Below are positions 16,213-47,021 of a stretch of DNA of 64,000 nucleotides, one piece after another. Position numbers and translations under genes: made by a program. The notes under the pieces are model-generated. The model did no database searches and was not told the DNA's origin. It was given only the letters and a program-made list of their open reading frames with translations. This DNA is from Amoebidium appalachense (lineage: Eukaryota; Ichthyosporea). How positions within the stretch are numbered: the first letter of the stretch is position 1; each line of letters begins with the position of its first letter. The DNA is taken from positions 6,138,001 to 6,202,000 of the forward strand of contig CAVNZM010000009.1 of assembly GCA_963693365.1 (NCBI GenBank). The letters are read 5' to 3'.

Positions 16213-17126
16213 GTGAAAAACACGTGGCACCACACACACCAACCGATGAGCAAGACGCTCCGCAGTCGCTCTTGGGGAGCCGGGGCTGAAGCCACCAACC
16301 GGTACTCCCCTCTGGCCGCGGAAGATCCCAAAGATTCCATTGTGAACTCCACCCCCATGCAGGTGGACTCTCAAGACTCCGCTACAGCTCGTCGAGCTCA
16401 GAAGCACGGTCTTCGGATGATGAGTCTGCTGGAGAGCCCCACTCCAAGAATCCCGGGGCCCGCATTTCCTCTGATACCGAAGATGATTTGCGCGAGGAAA
16501 ACCGACGTCTTCGCGCACGGCGCAAGTTCCGACCTTTTTTTTGTAATTTCGCATTTCCTGATATGGGTTTCCAAGTAATTATGCGATTGGTCGAAAGGAC
16601 TTGATGACGTAGGTGGACTTCGTGGAGACAGGAATGCAATCTGAAATAGTTTCGACATGGGGAGTGAAATCGCACCCACGCATTGCTGAAGTGATTTTGC
16701 AGGATGGTGCAGGAAGTAGCAGGAGGCGGCGCTCGCCGGCGGGCCGGATTTTGCCCAAGCATACCGGCATGTTGCTGGTGCCTAGGGCGGATGCGATTGG
16801 CCTTTTTTTATCAAATCGCCCTCGGCCACCTGCGCGGCCCCCTCTCCCCGGACCAATTCTTCGCCGAATATCCGGTCCACCGTTCCTCCGGCGCCGTTAC
16901 TAAAAAAGGGAACCCCCCCAAGTACCGTCGAATCCACCACCTCTCATGGCCCCGGGGCAGCAGCGTCAATGACAGCGTCACCTACCCCGACGAACTTCAG
17001 TACATTCGAGCCCGGGACGTCACCCAGCTCATTCTCGACGCAGGCCTGCTACATCCGTGGCCACGGCCATCTAGAAACACCAGGCCGTCTAACGCGATTA
17101 ACATTCCCGGGATAATGACAGTTTAA
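16213..17126 (+). pseudogene. Decayed retroelement fragment with reverse-transcriptase block
   Basis: The upstream part is broken between frames but contains a gag/ORF1-like acidic-serine stretch (NRYSPLAAEDP, then SSDTEDDLREENRRLRARRK in another frame). From about 16850, FAEYPVHRSS and KYRRIHHLSWPRGSSVND resemble the first fingers/palm block of reverse transcriptases in DIRS/Ngaro-type and related retroelements (pattern R-x-I-H-H-L-S-x-P-x-G-x-S-V-N-D). The match stops near 17050, where an unrelated CGGCCATCTAGAAACACC motif begins. No YxDD box or recombinase is present. Family assignment within the retroelements is tentative. Confidence 0.55.
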
Positions 17127-18639
17127 CCAAAAAAGGCTATTTTGCATTCCACAAGGGGGTGCGGCCTACTTTTCATGGCAACCGCGTATCCAGACGATTA
17201 TGTAATCGTGCATTGAATTTGAAGATCCGAATCGGGTCACACCACGGCCCGTAATGCAGCGCTTATCATTTGTAAATAATAGATAATCATTTCGAATCGG
17301 GCTGAAAGAAAAGCCCGACGGGTATCGCGGAGAAAACTGCTGCACTTGCCGTACAAACAAAAGCAAGAAGAGTAAGCTGTTTTTCTGCTCCACTTTTTTT
17401 GTCTTGTTGTTGTTGCGAGCACAATTGGGCCACTTTGGGCATATAATGAGAACAAAATAAACTATCTAACATATACCTTCATTTGCAAGGATGGCATACG
17501 GCAAATGTTATGGCTGGTAGACCCGGATCCGTTCCGGTTTCTCTCTGTTCCCGCCCTCCCCTCTCACTTTTTGGCGAGCGGACCTCAAGCGTTAGCGTGT
17601 TGCTGCTCAGTCCTCGCGACTGCACGGGTTTCCACTTTTCGGTGAAAGTCGCTACTATATGGCATTGCATGGTGCAAAGCTCTTCATTATAACAGCAGCA
17701 TCGGCAGCAAAATACCCATCAGCAAACATCTCCCGGCATCTTTTTCCCGTCTCAAACCAGTCTGGGACATCCTAAACCCGTAACCCATCCTGAACCATAC
17801 CCTTTGTAATCGTTATTAGTTAGAGATGACTCCAAGCTATCCCTAACCCGTCCGGCTTTAGCAGGCGATATTAAAGACATCTCTGTAAGTACGTCCTTAG
17901 CATATCTGTAACCCGGCGAAACTTTGAACCTATCCCGTGTTCCATCTGTTTCCTCCCCCAAGCATATCTTAGAGCCGTCTTTGTTATGTCTTAAACGAAT
18001 CTATAAAAAGACAATATTTATGAACTTTACTAAAAAGATATCCCCAGCATATCTGTAAGCTATCGATCAGCCGTCTACAAGAGCGCTTTGCGATCACCAA
18101 TATCCATCTTTAATACTACTTTATGTAGTTCAGACGAACATATATGGCATACTTAACACCTCTTGAAGAATTTGCAGAGATATATTACAGATATGTTGTG
18201 GTTAACCTAAATGTATCCTTACGATGTAGTTATGTAATATGTTATTTCAGTCAAACACGAGTTGTCGACTTTAGGATGTACTAAAAGCAACTCACCGATA
18301 GGCTAGGGATATTTTTATTGGTACATAGTGACACAAACAAGATATGCGTGAGACGTATTTACGTCATAATATAGATTCATCATCAATTGAGGAAAAGACA
18401 CAATTAATATACACTTTATACGGCTTTAGGACGGCCTAACGTTATATATGGTCGCTCCCATAGATAGAATAATTATATATTCATAGTTCTGGTAAGAGCA
18501 CCGGAAGATTTCTTGATGCAATTTTAAAGCCATCTTTCAGGATGTTCTAAAAGTCACACTAAAAAGACCATCGTCATCCTTAAAGTCATCTGTTGGATGG
18601 CTGGAGGTTGTCGTGATGATATCTTAAACCCCCACCTCC

Positions 18640-18655
<16 letters not shown>
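17127..18655. other. Unassigned intergenic DNA
   Basis: Largely single-copy sequence with weak repetition of AACCCGTAACCC-like and GCATATCTGTAA-like words between 17750 and 18060. No gene is supported. Confidence 0.4.
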
Positions 18656-18659
<4 letters not shown>

Positions 18660-18670
<11 letters not shown>

Positions 18671-19085
18671 CCACATGAACCTTTGACGATCGATGACGAC
18701 GATGAGGTGCCAGACCCACAGGGTCTTTTCCTGGGGACCACCACCCACCCCACATGAACCTTTGACGATCGATGACGACGACGAGGTGCCAGACCCACAG
18801 GGTCTTGCCTCCATACTTTATTTACCTTAACACTGTCAGGACAAAAAGCCGGTACCCACCTATGGGTGCTAAACATGCACATGATCATTCATGTGCTATA
18901 AGAGCAACACAGAAACGAAACACGGAAACAACAGCAGCCATAGGACAAAGAGCCCCAGACCCACAGGGTCTTGCCTCCATACTTTATTTACCTTAACAGG
19001 ACAAAGAGCCGGTACCCACCTATGAAACGAAAAACGGAAACAACAGCAGCCATAGGACAAAGAGCCGGTACCCACCTCTAGATGA
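18660..19085 (+). repeat. Local tandem duplications
   Basis: A block of about 70 bp (CATGAACCTTTGACGATCG through CCCACAGGGTCTT) occurs twice in tandem. The downstream part (GGTCTTGCCTCCATACTTTA and GAGCCGGTACCCACCT) recurs two or three more times to 19080. There is no coding signature. Confidence 0.8.
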
Positions 19086-19450
19086 TAACGTAGCCTTATA
19101 GCTGCTGATGACTTCATGGGCCAACCTTGCCAAAACCTGTAAAGGAACTCGAGCTAAGAATTAGCTCATCCTACTTGCGAGAAGTGGGGGGAGGGGGGGG
19201 GGGGGGGGGGGGGGGGACTGAGGGGGCTGACTGAGAGTGGCAAAAAAAGAGTCGACAGAACCAACCTCAAACATAGTAAGGACGGAAACCCGGACCAGAA
19301 CTTATGAAGTCTAGAGAAGCAGAAAATAGCTTGAACGATCGGTGGAGGGGATGATAGCTATAGTGCTAACAGCAAAAGTAGTGCCCACAGTCGCTGGTTC
19401 ATGAACGTGAAAGGCAACGTGCATCAGCAGCCAGCAGACACACGCACACG

Positions 19451-19488
<38 letters not shown>

Positions 19489-19629
19489 GACACAGACACA
19501 GACATAATCACAGGACGGACACAGACCAGACAGACAAACGCCATATGCACAAAAGCAGGCAACACAAAACTAACCTTCAAAGGGCAGCATGGTCCAAAAC
19601 AATCAGCACGGTGGCTGCGGGATCTGCGG

Positions 19630-19742
19630 AGGGGATCTGTGACCAGGCGACCTGCGGGAAGGGAACTGCGACCAGGCGACCTGCGGGAAGGGACCTGCGA
19701 CCAGGCGACCGGCGGGAAAGGACCTGCGGACCTGCGGGAAGG
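19630..19742 (+). repeat. ~28-bp GC-rich minisatellite
   Basis: Three to four copies of a unit containing GACCTGCGGGAAGGGACCTG and ACCAGGC lie just downstream of a (CA)n tract (19455-19483). Confidence 0.8.
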
Positions 19743-20693
19743 GGGAAGAGAAATGGAGCAAACAACGTGCGTACAGGCTTAAATGGAGAAAAAATTGCAA
19801 ACCGGATTGGGATTTAGCCAATCACTATTCGCCGCGCCTGATTAGGAAAAAGATGAAAATAGATTTCGGCTCGCGCGCGCGCGTGCATCCGGCTTGGTGC
19901 CCTTAGCGCTACCCTTAGTGCCTTTAGTCCACGGCCATCTGGTGTTTCTAGATGGCCGTGCCTTAGTCACAACTATCAGACTATAGTTACGTGTCCTCCA
20001 CTTCTTTGTTCTTGACCATTTTTTCGGCATGAAAGGGTTTCTGTTACTTCTTGCTGTCCTTCTTAGCGTGCTTGCTTGTCTTTTTTTCAACATGGGTGTC
20101 ACTGGCGCTTTCGACTTCTTTGAAATCACACACACACACACACACACGTGCGCGCGCGCGCGCGCACGCACACACACTCACACATGCACACTGCACACAC
20201 ACACACATACACACACACACACACAGGCGCGCACACACAGGCACGCACACACACACAGGCGCACACCTACACAACACACACAGCACATGCACACACAAGC
20301 GCACACACGCACACACCCTGTTATCCCTGATCATGATGCCCCCTCCCCCCCTCCCTCTTCCCCCCCCCCCGCGCATCCCCCCCCCCCCCCCCCCCCCCCA
20401 CCCACCCACCCCACCCACCCACCTACAAAGACGAAAACATTGTACATGTATTGCATACACAAATATACTCGCACATATACATACACACATTCACTTTAAT
20501 CTTTCAGGCTACATGTGCAATATACATTAATTATGCACAGTCGATAGAATTCGTTGTGAAACCCCCCCCCCCCCTCCTCGTTCCCCCCATATGCAATGGG
20601 GATAATATTGTTTCCCGCTATTAATAAAAAAAATCACCGTTCTAACTTCCTAAGACCGAACCACTTGTAACACCGACAGTTTCGGTTGTGTGG

Positions 20694-20739
<46 letters not shown>

Positions 20740-20856
20740 CCCACCCACCACCACCTTACCAATATTGAGGTGTACACTGCCCCCACATCCCCAACTGTGT
20801 GCTGAATATCCCGTGCTAGGAAACCAATAACGTGAAAGTAACACATGCCGCATGTG
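19743..20856. other. Intergenic, CA-rich and C-rich
   Basis: Apart from the hairpin, this holds a Lys/Arg-rich open stretch on the minus strand (19842-20130) with no domain, (CA/CG)n at about 20127-20320, C-runs at 20340-20400 and 20562-20576, and a poly-C of about 42 at 20696-20737. No gene is supported. Confidence 0.4.
19930..19960. repeat. Perfect hairpin: 11-bp arms, 9-nt loop
   Basis: CACGGCCATCT pairs with AGATGGCCGTG around the loop GGTGTTTCT. Read on the minus strand, the arm plus loop match CACGGCCATCTAGAAACACC at about 17063, and a related version lies at about 24322. It may be the end of a mobile element. Confidence 0.7.
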
Positions 20857-21466
20857 GGTAGTTATTGAAAAAACCAATAATGTCTAGGTAACATACTATG
20901 TACATATACTATGCTACAAAGGGGGTTCTATACGAGCTACAACGTTGTGTTTTTTTCGTGTGACCCTCGTACTCCAGGGGCACATTCACCATCCCCCCCA
21001 TAAACTTTGTGGTAAAGTTCTCGTGCTAGAAGCTGTTCTGTGGGTAGTTATTGAAAAAACGAATAATGTCTAGGTAACACATGTGCATATGCTATGCTAC
21101 AAGGGGGGTTCTATTCGAGCTACAATGTTGTGTTTTTTTTGTGTGACCCTCGTACTCCAGGGGCCCATTATCCATCCCCCCCATAAAATTTGTGGTAAAT
21201 CTCTCGTGCTAGAGGCTGTTCTGTGGGTAGTTATTGAAAAACCAATAATGTCTGGGTAACATATGTACATATACTATGCTACAAGGGGGGTTCTATACGA
21301 GCTACAACGTTGTGTTTTTTTCGTGTGACCCTTGTACTCCAGGGGCACATTCACCATCCCCCCCATAAACGTTGTGGTAAATGTCTCGTGCTAGAAGCTG
21401 TTCTGTGGGTAGTTATTGAAAAAACCACAAATGTCTAGGTAACACATGGACATATACTATGCTGCA
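20857..21466 (+). repeat. 184-bp satellite, ~3.3 copies
   Basis: Units start with GTGGGTAGTTATTGAAAAA at about 20857, 21041, 21225 and 21408, a period of 183-184 bp. Each contains TACGAGCTACAACGTTGTG, CCAGGGGC and TCTCGTGCTAGA. The copies look highly similar, with scattered substitutions. The last copy breaks off into (CA)-rich sequence at about 21466. Confidence 0.93.
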
Positions 21467-22071
21467 CACACAAACACGTGTGCTCTCCAAGGAGACACAC
21501 ATTGATGGCATACATCACCACAGCCACTCAAGGGAGGGTGGGCGGGGGGAAAAAAATACTTGATTAAAGAAAACAAAGGCTTACGGGCCTCAGGAGGCCC
21601 TGTCAACTTGCTAGACTAAGGACACATTCTGCTCAGGAGCAGTGCCAGCGACTGAGAGGCCTACGAATCTGCGAGCTAGCGGTTTATATATACGCAGGAT
21701 ATGGCTCACGACATCCGATTGGCTACAGGGGAATGTGAAGACCAGATATGGCTACACTTAAACAGGAACAATCATTGCACTTACATTTACGTACAAAGAA
21801 CTGATTGGCTAAGCCATACCGAGAGGCTAACCAATCAGAATGCAAACTAGCTGACAGTTCGAATTCCACATGTCACTCCGCCGAGTCCGTCGTCGGGGCT
21901 GCGGCCGTTCCTCAAAGAAAACCCGTTTAAAAACGAACCATGATGTTTATAGATAAATATATATATTAAAATTCTGAGTGGTTATTAAGGCTTGAATTCG
22001 ACATTTCATGGTGGATCCCCACTTTTTTCTTGATCGATCATCTTTGATTCTTTTTTCTGTCTTTCAAATAG
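21467..22071. other. Spacer with a minus-strand promoter-like block
   Basis: Read on the minus strand, a CCAAT box (about 21722, plus-strand ATTGG) lies 35-45 bp before GCGTATATATAAACC (21685-21699), a plausible TATA box. A second set of ATTGG/CCAAT words lies at 21800-21835. On the plus strand an ATG at about 21870 opens a short Arg-rich frame that could not be joined in phase to the next exons. Confidence 0.35.
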
Positions 22072-22657
22072 CAAGTCCCGTGAACCAAAGCAGGGCCGCG
22101 GAGTTCGTTCTGGCTTTTGCAAGTGCAAGGTAAATTAGTTATTGAATCACTTTTTTTTTTTGTTGTAAATCCTCGCCCTCTTATTTTCTTACTAAATAGT
22201 ACTTCTCATGAAAAAAACATGTGCACATTTGCAACAACGTACTACAGCTATCAAGACTTATCATGTATGGCACCTGTGGAGAGGTTTTGGTGTTGAATTT
22301 GAAACCCTGGTAGTGATTTTAAGTGAGCCAATCCCAGCAATCCCTCGAACTTTACAAAAAAAATAGGTTTCGCCGAGAAGAATCAGACTGACACTCCAAA
22401 ACCATGGTGGTGTGGGTTTTTCTCATCAAAAATTTGGATATTCGGAATTTTTTGACTTCGGATTTTTTTCAATCCAATGTGGACATGTACCATGGAAATG
22501 CGAAGCGCAACATTAGAGTATGAACGCTTTATGAGTACTTTGTGAGCACTTGATTGCTACTTATAAGAACTATATTTCAGCTTTATGGCACTTGTGATTC
22601 TAGTGATTATGTGAGTACATACTGGAAGAACACTAGGAAGCGTCGCGACTCAATGAG
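22072..22657 (+). CDS. Two internal exons of an unidentified gene (partial)
   Basis: Exon 22072-22129 follows TTTCAAATAG and ends at AAG|GTAAAT. Exon 22581-22657 follows TATATTTCAG and ends at AG|GTAATG. The junction is in phase (phase 0) and gives SREPKQGRGVRSGFCKCK then LYGTCDSSDYVSTYWKNT and RKRRDSM, a basic peptide with CxC and C spacing that could bind a metal. Both neighbouring exons are unassigned, so I give no function. Strong splice consensus on all four sides and open phase are the only evidence. Confidence 0.45.
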
Positions 22658-24129
22658 GTAATGTAACCGAAAACAAAACCCACATCATGGGGACTTTGTC
22701 AAGGCTCATTTTGCAACAAACACGGTGATTTAGCCTTGTACCACCCGGCCCTCCGGGCCGGCCTTATACACCGCATGCGCACTATTGCAGTGAGAAACGA
22801 AGAAGAAGAGAAAGAAAAAATATGAAATGAAAACAAAGAAACAAAGAAAAAAAAAAGGAAAAATCGGGAATACTGAGAACGAAAACCAAAAAATCGTAGT
22901 GCTCAGGGTATTGCAAATATGGTGCATCGACCCCAACCATATCGCGCACGACCTGGCCTTATCCACGGTAGGCGGTATACCTATATGGCCATTTCCAGGG
23001 GGATTTTCATCCGAACGTAACTGCAGCGTATGTGTGGTGTGGCCTGGTGTATTCCTACTGCTGTGTGAGTGTGGGGGCATCTCCCTTTCGCGAATTTCTC
23101 GCTTGAGAAGTGGACCACTGCCAACCTATGGTAACTTCTACACGCTGTCTACGCTTCTACGCGACCTATTGGCAGTGGTGCAGGGCTGCTGCAACTTCTT
23201 CAGCTACTTCTGCGCTGTGTGAGTGGAGGGGCGGCTACTTGGTCGTCGGGGAGTGACTGCCAGTCCTTAGCCTCCAGTCGTATGGCAATGACCGGGTTTG
23301 CTTGCATGCATTCTGTAATTGTGTTTTTCTGTGTGTCCTGCCACAACCGTTGGCCACCTTATCAGAGAGCTAGATGCAGTTTCTCCGGGTTATCTAGGGG
23401 CCGGGCCCGTTGGGATTGTTTTTTAGCTCAGATTTGGTCTGCATTGCTCTTTTAGAGGCTGACTTGCTTGCTGTGCCTCGGTAGGTTTTGAGGGGGGCCT
23501 GTTGGGAAGCAGCAGTAATGATGTCTTCTTGCGGAGTGTGGTCTGGTCAACATCGATGCATATGACTAGTTGGAGCAAACTAGTTTCACGCATACACGTA
23601 CACTTAAGGTTTTGCCCGCTGATGTCCTTTGTCACTTGTCGCTATATTTTTATTTCGTAGCTTTGGCTTTTTCAGTTCTATTGGTGGTTATGTAGCCTGT
23701 GGCTGTACGTTGCCTTCATCAACGGATCAATAAAACCGAGTCAAAAGATTTTCACCCAGTCAAAAGAAGAAAAAAAAAGAAAAAAAAAGAAAAAAAAAGA
23801 AAAAGATTTTCATTCCGGATCCGGCCGCGGCCCGAGGCTGCCGAAATTTGAGTCGATGAAACAGAACGTTTCAGAAATATTATTTTGAATATAATAATCG
23901 TAACAACAGAATAAAAAGTAATATTCTAAAAAACAATGGGTTCTCTGGATACATTTACAACTTCAAGGCAGCCGCCCCCGAGCGTGTAAACCTATTCCAA
24001 ATATTTATACCAAATACTACACTTAATGTTTCCTAAGAGTATCCCAAAAATACCTTTTTTTCATAGTTTTGTGTCCCACGATAAGCGGCTTATCTCAACT
24101 CAAGATTCGAATATCACGCTTATCGTTTT
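22658..24129. other. Unassigned DNA with a retroposon-like tail
   Basis: Contains a GC-rich inverted block at about 22744-22762 and A-rich sequence at 22800-22865. At about 23726-23813 lies AATAAAACCGAGTCAAAAG followed by repeated GAAAAAAAA units, typical of the 3' tail of a non-LTR retroposon. A similar AATAAATCCAGTCAAAAG occurs at about 32990. No reverse transcriptase was found here. Confidence 0.4.
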
Positions 24130-25078
24130 TATTTTTTATTTTTAGTATCACACCTCATCATCATGACCGCATAGAGGCTCAAAATTTGCATGCATAAGAC
24201 TATTTGGAGAAGAATTTTTGCAAACAAAAAATATTCATATCCAATAGCAACGCACTCTCATTTCGAATATGTCGGAATTCCCAGATCTTGATTGCCAATG
24301 ATGCGATAGCCCCAAAAATACGGCCATCTAGATCTAGAAACACCCCTGACGTCTCTGGAGTCGCCGGGTCGACCGAGACTGAGTTTGAAACATCACAGCT
24401 ACCAGTAGTATATTTTGCATTGCCCGCACGCGCTGCCAGGCTACATTTTTTTGTACTCAACGGTGCCGCTTCAGTGCATCGTATACTAACCTGCAGTGAT
24501 TGGCCATTTCAGAGTACTTTTTGTTTCAAACAAATTAAATATACTATCCACTCATAGAAAAATTGATTGACTAAAGATCAGGTATGCTTTTGACAGACTT
24601 TCCACACACGCGCGCGACTCCGGGGATGCAGATAAATGTATCCCGGAAAGAAAACGGTTTGGGTATGTCCCTCAAATATCTCAAATTTATCTTCTTTGTC
24701 TTATAGGCCACATTGTCATTCTGCGATATCTCAATATAACGATTTCCTTGCAATTGCAATCCCTGGGTTCTCTGGAACCCATCATTGGCAATCAAGATCT
24801 GGGAATTCCGACATATTCGAAATGAGAGTGCGTTGCTATTGGATACCTAAACTACAAGGCCTATATCTCCTTCCACTAAAGATGGCAATAGAATTTGTGA
24901 AAATTACCTTATGGATATTATCACTCCAACGCGCGAAAGACGTGCAATGATAAGACATGCAGCGGCCTATATGAATATTTTTTGTTTGCAAAAATTCTTC
25001 TCCAAATAGTCTTATGCATGCAAATTTTGAGCCTCTATGCGGTCATGATGATGAGGTGTGATACTAAAAATAAAAATA
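24130..25078. mobile_element. Long inverted-repeat (foldback/TIR) element, non-autonomous
   Basis: The left arm (24130-24303) and right arm (24779-25078) are reverse complements over about 170 bp. Both ends carry ATTTTTAGTATCAC and both inner ends GATTGCCAATGATG. The right arm contains an extra 126 bp (24846-24971) bounded by ATA. The 475-bp centre has no transposase. The boundary lies in A/T runs, so a TA target duplication is possible but not certain. Confidence 0.82.
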
Positions 25079-25339
25079 TTTAAAAATAACCTGAAAATTA
25101 AATAGTCTGTTTACAAACCCCTCATTATACAGCAAGGGGGATCTTCTTCGTATGGTGTGATTGGTACGTACGTACGTGCGCACAGATAGTCCGAGCCCAG
25201 GCTCAGCTGTGAATCAGCGGATGCTTTGCTTTTGTTGAACAGAAGTGAGTAGAATGGTGTGGTGTCCCTCACGTTGAAACCTAACACCTGCTAAGTACCA
25301 ATGTATTCTTAACCAAACCAAAAACTAAATAACATAGCA

Positions 25340-27847
<2,508 letters not shown>

Positions 27848-27848
27848 T

Positions 27849-27854
27849 AATAAA
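27849..27854 (+). promoter_or_regulatory. Polyadenylation signal AATAAA for the LicD gene
   Basis: AATAAA begins one base after the stop codon TGA at 27845-27847, so the 3' UTR would be very short. Confidence 0.55.
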
Positions 27855-29614
27855 ACCACTGATCACGGTGTGTGGAAATAGCAAAGATATACATGCATCA
27901 TAATTCTCTGAGAAGCACCAACCCATCCAACCATACACCCATCCCTTTCTATCTTCTTCTTCTTTTTTCTTTTTCTCTTATCTTTCTTTTCTTTTCTTTT
28001 ATCTTCTTTTTTCTTTTTCCCCTCTTCCCTGGGTTTTGTCCCAAGGGGGAGGCAGTATTGTAGGCGCTTAGCCCGGATATTCTGTTCTCTCTCTCTCCCC
28101 GGTATAGTAGCGTATATATATATCATTATAATTCATGACTTCTAGTCACTGATTGCACTAGTCTAACACACCAACACAAAGTTAATTTGAATATGCGCGT
28201 AGTTCAAGTGAACGATCTAGGGCCTGTGTATAATTAGCAATCTTTAGTTTTAGTTTATGATTAAAGAGCAGCAAGACTGCAGCCTATGCAGGCGCGGTCC
28301 TAGCAGCTGCAGTTTATTTTTTATTTTCTACATTAAATATGGCAGAAATTTCAATGACATCTCTGAGCCCCCTGTAACAATGTGCAAATGTACCTACCCC
28401 TCCTCCCCCCCCCCCCCCCCCCCCCCCCCCCCACCCACCCTTTCCCCCAGAGCGGAACAGTGAAGTTGCACGAGCCACAGTGAAAACCACACATGGTGTT
28501 GTGTGACGGTGTGTGTGTGGATGGGTGGGTGAGTGGGTGGGAGAGAGGGAGAGGGGGAGAAAGAGAGAAACAAAGGTTGAGAGAGAGAGGTTCAGAGAGA
28601 GAGAGAGAGGTGGGAGGGGGGTCGAGATGGAAGAAGAGGGGCCGGAGGATGGGGAGGGGGGGGGGGGGGGGGAGGGGGGAGAAGAAATCGCGACGTCGAG
28701 ATAAAGAAAGACTCTGGGGGGGGGGGGGGGGGGGGGGGGGGATAGGGATGAGATAGAGAAGGGGGGGGGGGGGGGGGGGGATCGGAACAGAGAGAGGTCG
28801 AGAGAGTTAGTGGTCGAGAGAGAGGTTGAGAGATCAAGAATTTAAAAAAAAAGGAGGGGGGGGGGGGGGGGGAGGGAGAGAGAGAGAGAGAGAAGGAGAG
28901 AGAGAGAGGGGGGGGGGGGGGGGGGGAGGGGGGGAGAGGGAGAGATTGAGCGAGGGCGAGAGGGAGGGAGGGAGGCAGGGAGAGAGACAGAGAGAAGAGG
29001 GTAGAGAGGGAATGAGAGGGCAAGAGGTCCACGAAGCTCGACAGAGGAATTATCGTTGAGAACTTCAGAAAATTGATCGTGTCTAGAGAGAAAGCAGATA
29101 TAACAGTTTAACGGCTAATGGTTCAATACAGACTACGTACCCCGACAGACTACATAGATTAGCTGACTGCCGGGAAAACTTCAATCTAAAAATGAACTCA
29201 CGCGGAGATACTTCAATATATGGATTTAAGTCGGTGTGAAATCACATGGCATAGCGATTTCAGCCGGTGGCAGCTAAAATTTGGTAGTCTGACAGCGTAC
29301 ATAGTCCGTATTGAACCGTTGGCCCTTAAATACTATGTACGTGTTTATAGGTGTGTGCACTTCGTCAACAATGTAACATGTACATGTCGACCCAAATTTG
29401 GTGTATGCGTGAGGCATGCATCATCCGGACATGCCGATACTATTGAATATAACTGCCACCTACAACATATCGTGTACACGTGTGTTTGTCTGTGTGCGTG
29501 TCTGTGTCTGTGTGTGTGTCTGTGTGTCTGTGTCTGTGTGTGTGTCTGTGTCCGTCTGTCTGTGTCTGTGTGTGTGTATGTGTGTATACCTGCGTGCCTG
29601 TGTGTTTCTGGTGT

Positions 29615-29645
<31 letters not shown>

Positions 29646-29984
29646 CAACCGATCCAAATTGAGCGCATGCATAGGCATACAATGATGAGTCAAGTAATAA
29701 ATCCGTGCAAGTCGCTCATTTGTGAACATTCACAGGCGCCTTGATGGGACACCTCCTAAAACAGCACAACCCACTGAATCTTTACTACAACAATAAGGGT
29801 AACAAAAAGAACGAAGTTAATATAACACGATGTAATGCTGCCCTAATGATGCATATCATGATCATGATGGGAATATCTTTGGGGGGGCTGCCGTGATTTT
29901 ATTATGTGAACGTCCACCAAGGGACAATTCAAAAGAGCAATATCACAACCCATCCTTTTTATCATGTGTGTGTGTGTGTGTGTT

Positions 29985-30036
<52 letters not shown>

Positions 30037-30549
30037 TGTACGTGTGTCTGTCTGTGTGCGGCCAGTGTGCGCGCTTGTGCGCGTGTACGTAAAAGGGAAG
30101 GAGGCGAAAAGAGCGGTGGTGGTGGTGGTTGGGGGAGGGGGGAGGAAGGGGGAAGGGGGGAGAGAGAGCATAAGTGCACATTGATCTTTCCCCATCCCCA
30201 ACTGCGCAACCAAATAACATATAAAGAGATTCTATGAAGCAGATTTGTCCAATACGAGCACTAACCAACACACACACTATGTTCTAACATCACCGGTACT
30301 GACGATTGTGTGGGTACAATTAGAGGTCCCACCTACATATATGAAGATATGTACACCAATATTACGGTCATTATAATCAAAGGCCTGTCGCAACTGGAGA
30401 TAACTCGGCGCCAACACGAAGGAGATATGGGTAAAAATACGTGATATATTATCACGATTTGCCAACGACATTTAATTAAGGCTTGCCACGATTAGGGATG
30501 ATTCGGCATCAACATGTAGGAGATATACGTAAAATTACGCGATATGCTA
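27855..30549. other. Intergenic, purine/pyrimidine and GT tracts
   Basis: Pyrimidine-rich DNA lies at 27940-28025, poly-C at about 28404-28432, and G-runs and (GA)n at 28500-29030. A palindromic block follows at about 29106-29341, then interrupted (GT/CTGT)n at 29480-29645 and 29965-30032. Two diverged copies of a ~105-bp unit (TCGCAACTGGAGATAACTCGG / CACGATTAGGGATGATTCGG) lie at 30386-30555 and reach the GatB stop codon. No gene is supported. Confidence 0.5.
29106..29341. mobile_element. Palindromic MITE-like element (~235 bp)
   Basis: The left end GGTTCAATACAGACTACGTA and the right end TACATAGTCCGTATTGAACC are imperfect reverse complements. The symmetry continues inward (GACAGACTACATAGATTAGCTG against CAGCTAAAATTTGGTAGTC) almost to the centre near 29223. 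No protein is encoded. The mobile origin is inferred from structure only. Confidence 0.5.
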
Positions 30550-46768
<16,219 letters not shown>

Positions 46769-46884
46769 TACATATACTTTTATTTACAATATCTACATTG
46801 CAATTACAATAGGCTACATTATTAGTTTACAAAAGGTTCACAAACCAAGAGGGCACACTAGGCAGCAACAACGTGTTCACAAAC

Positions 46885-46972
46885 ACGAAAACTAACTATT
46901 TTAACTTTAAACTTTATACAAACTACTTTAACTTTGTCCGAACTACTTTAAACTTTATCCGAACTACTTTGC
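46885..46972 (+). repeat. ~23-bp A/T-rich minisatellite
   Basis: Three to four units of CGAACTACTTTAAACTTTAT type lie between the open frame ending at 47022 and the minus-strand AATAAA at 46779-46784. Confidence 0.7.
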
Positions 46973-47021
46973 TGTGTCCTATGAACTGTGGACACAGAAA
47001 ACCACACAAACACTAAGGAGG

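Noticed and set aside
16382-16762. Minus-strand open frame opposite the decayed retroelement
   Set aside because: Shadow of the plus-strand fragment; no recognisable motif.
19842-20177. Lys/Arg-rich minus-strand open frame
   Set aside because: Runs into CA repeat and the hairpin motif; no domain, no splice partners.
22827-23222. 131-codon plus-strand open frame
   Set aside because: Starts in A-rich low-complexity DNA, no domain, overlapping open frame on the other strand.
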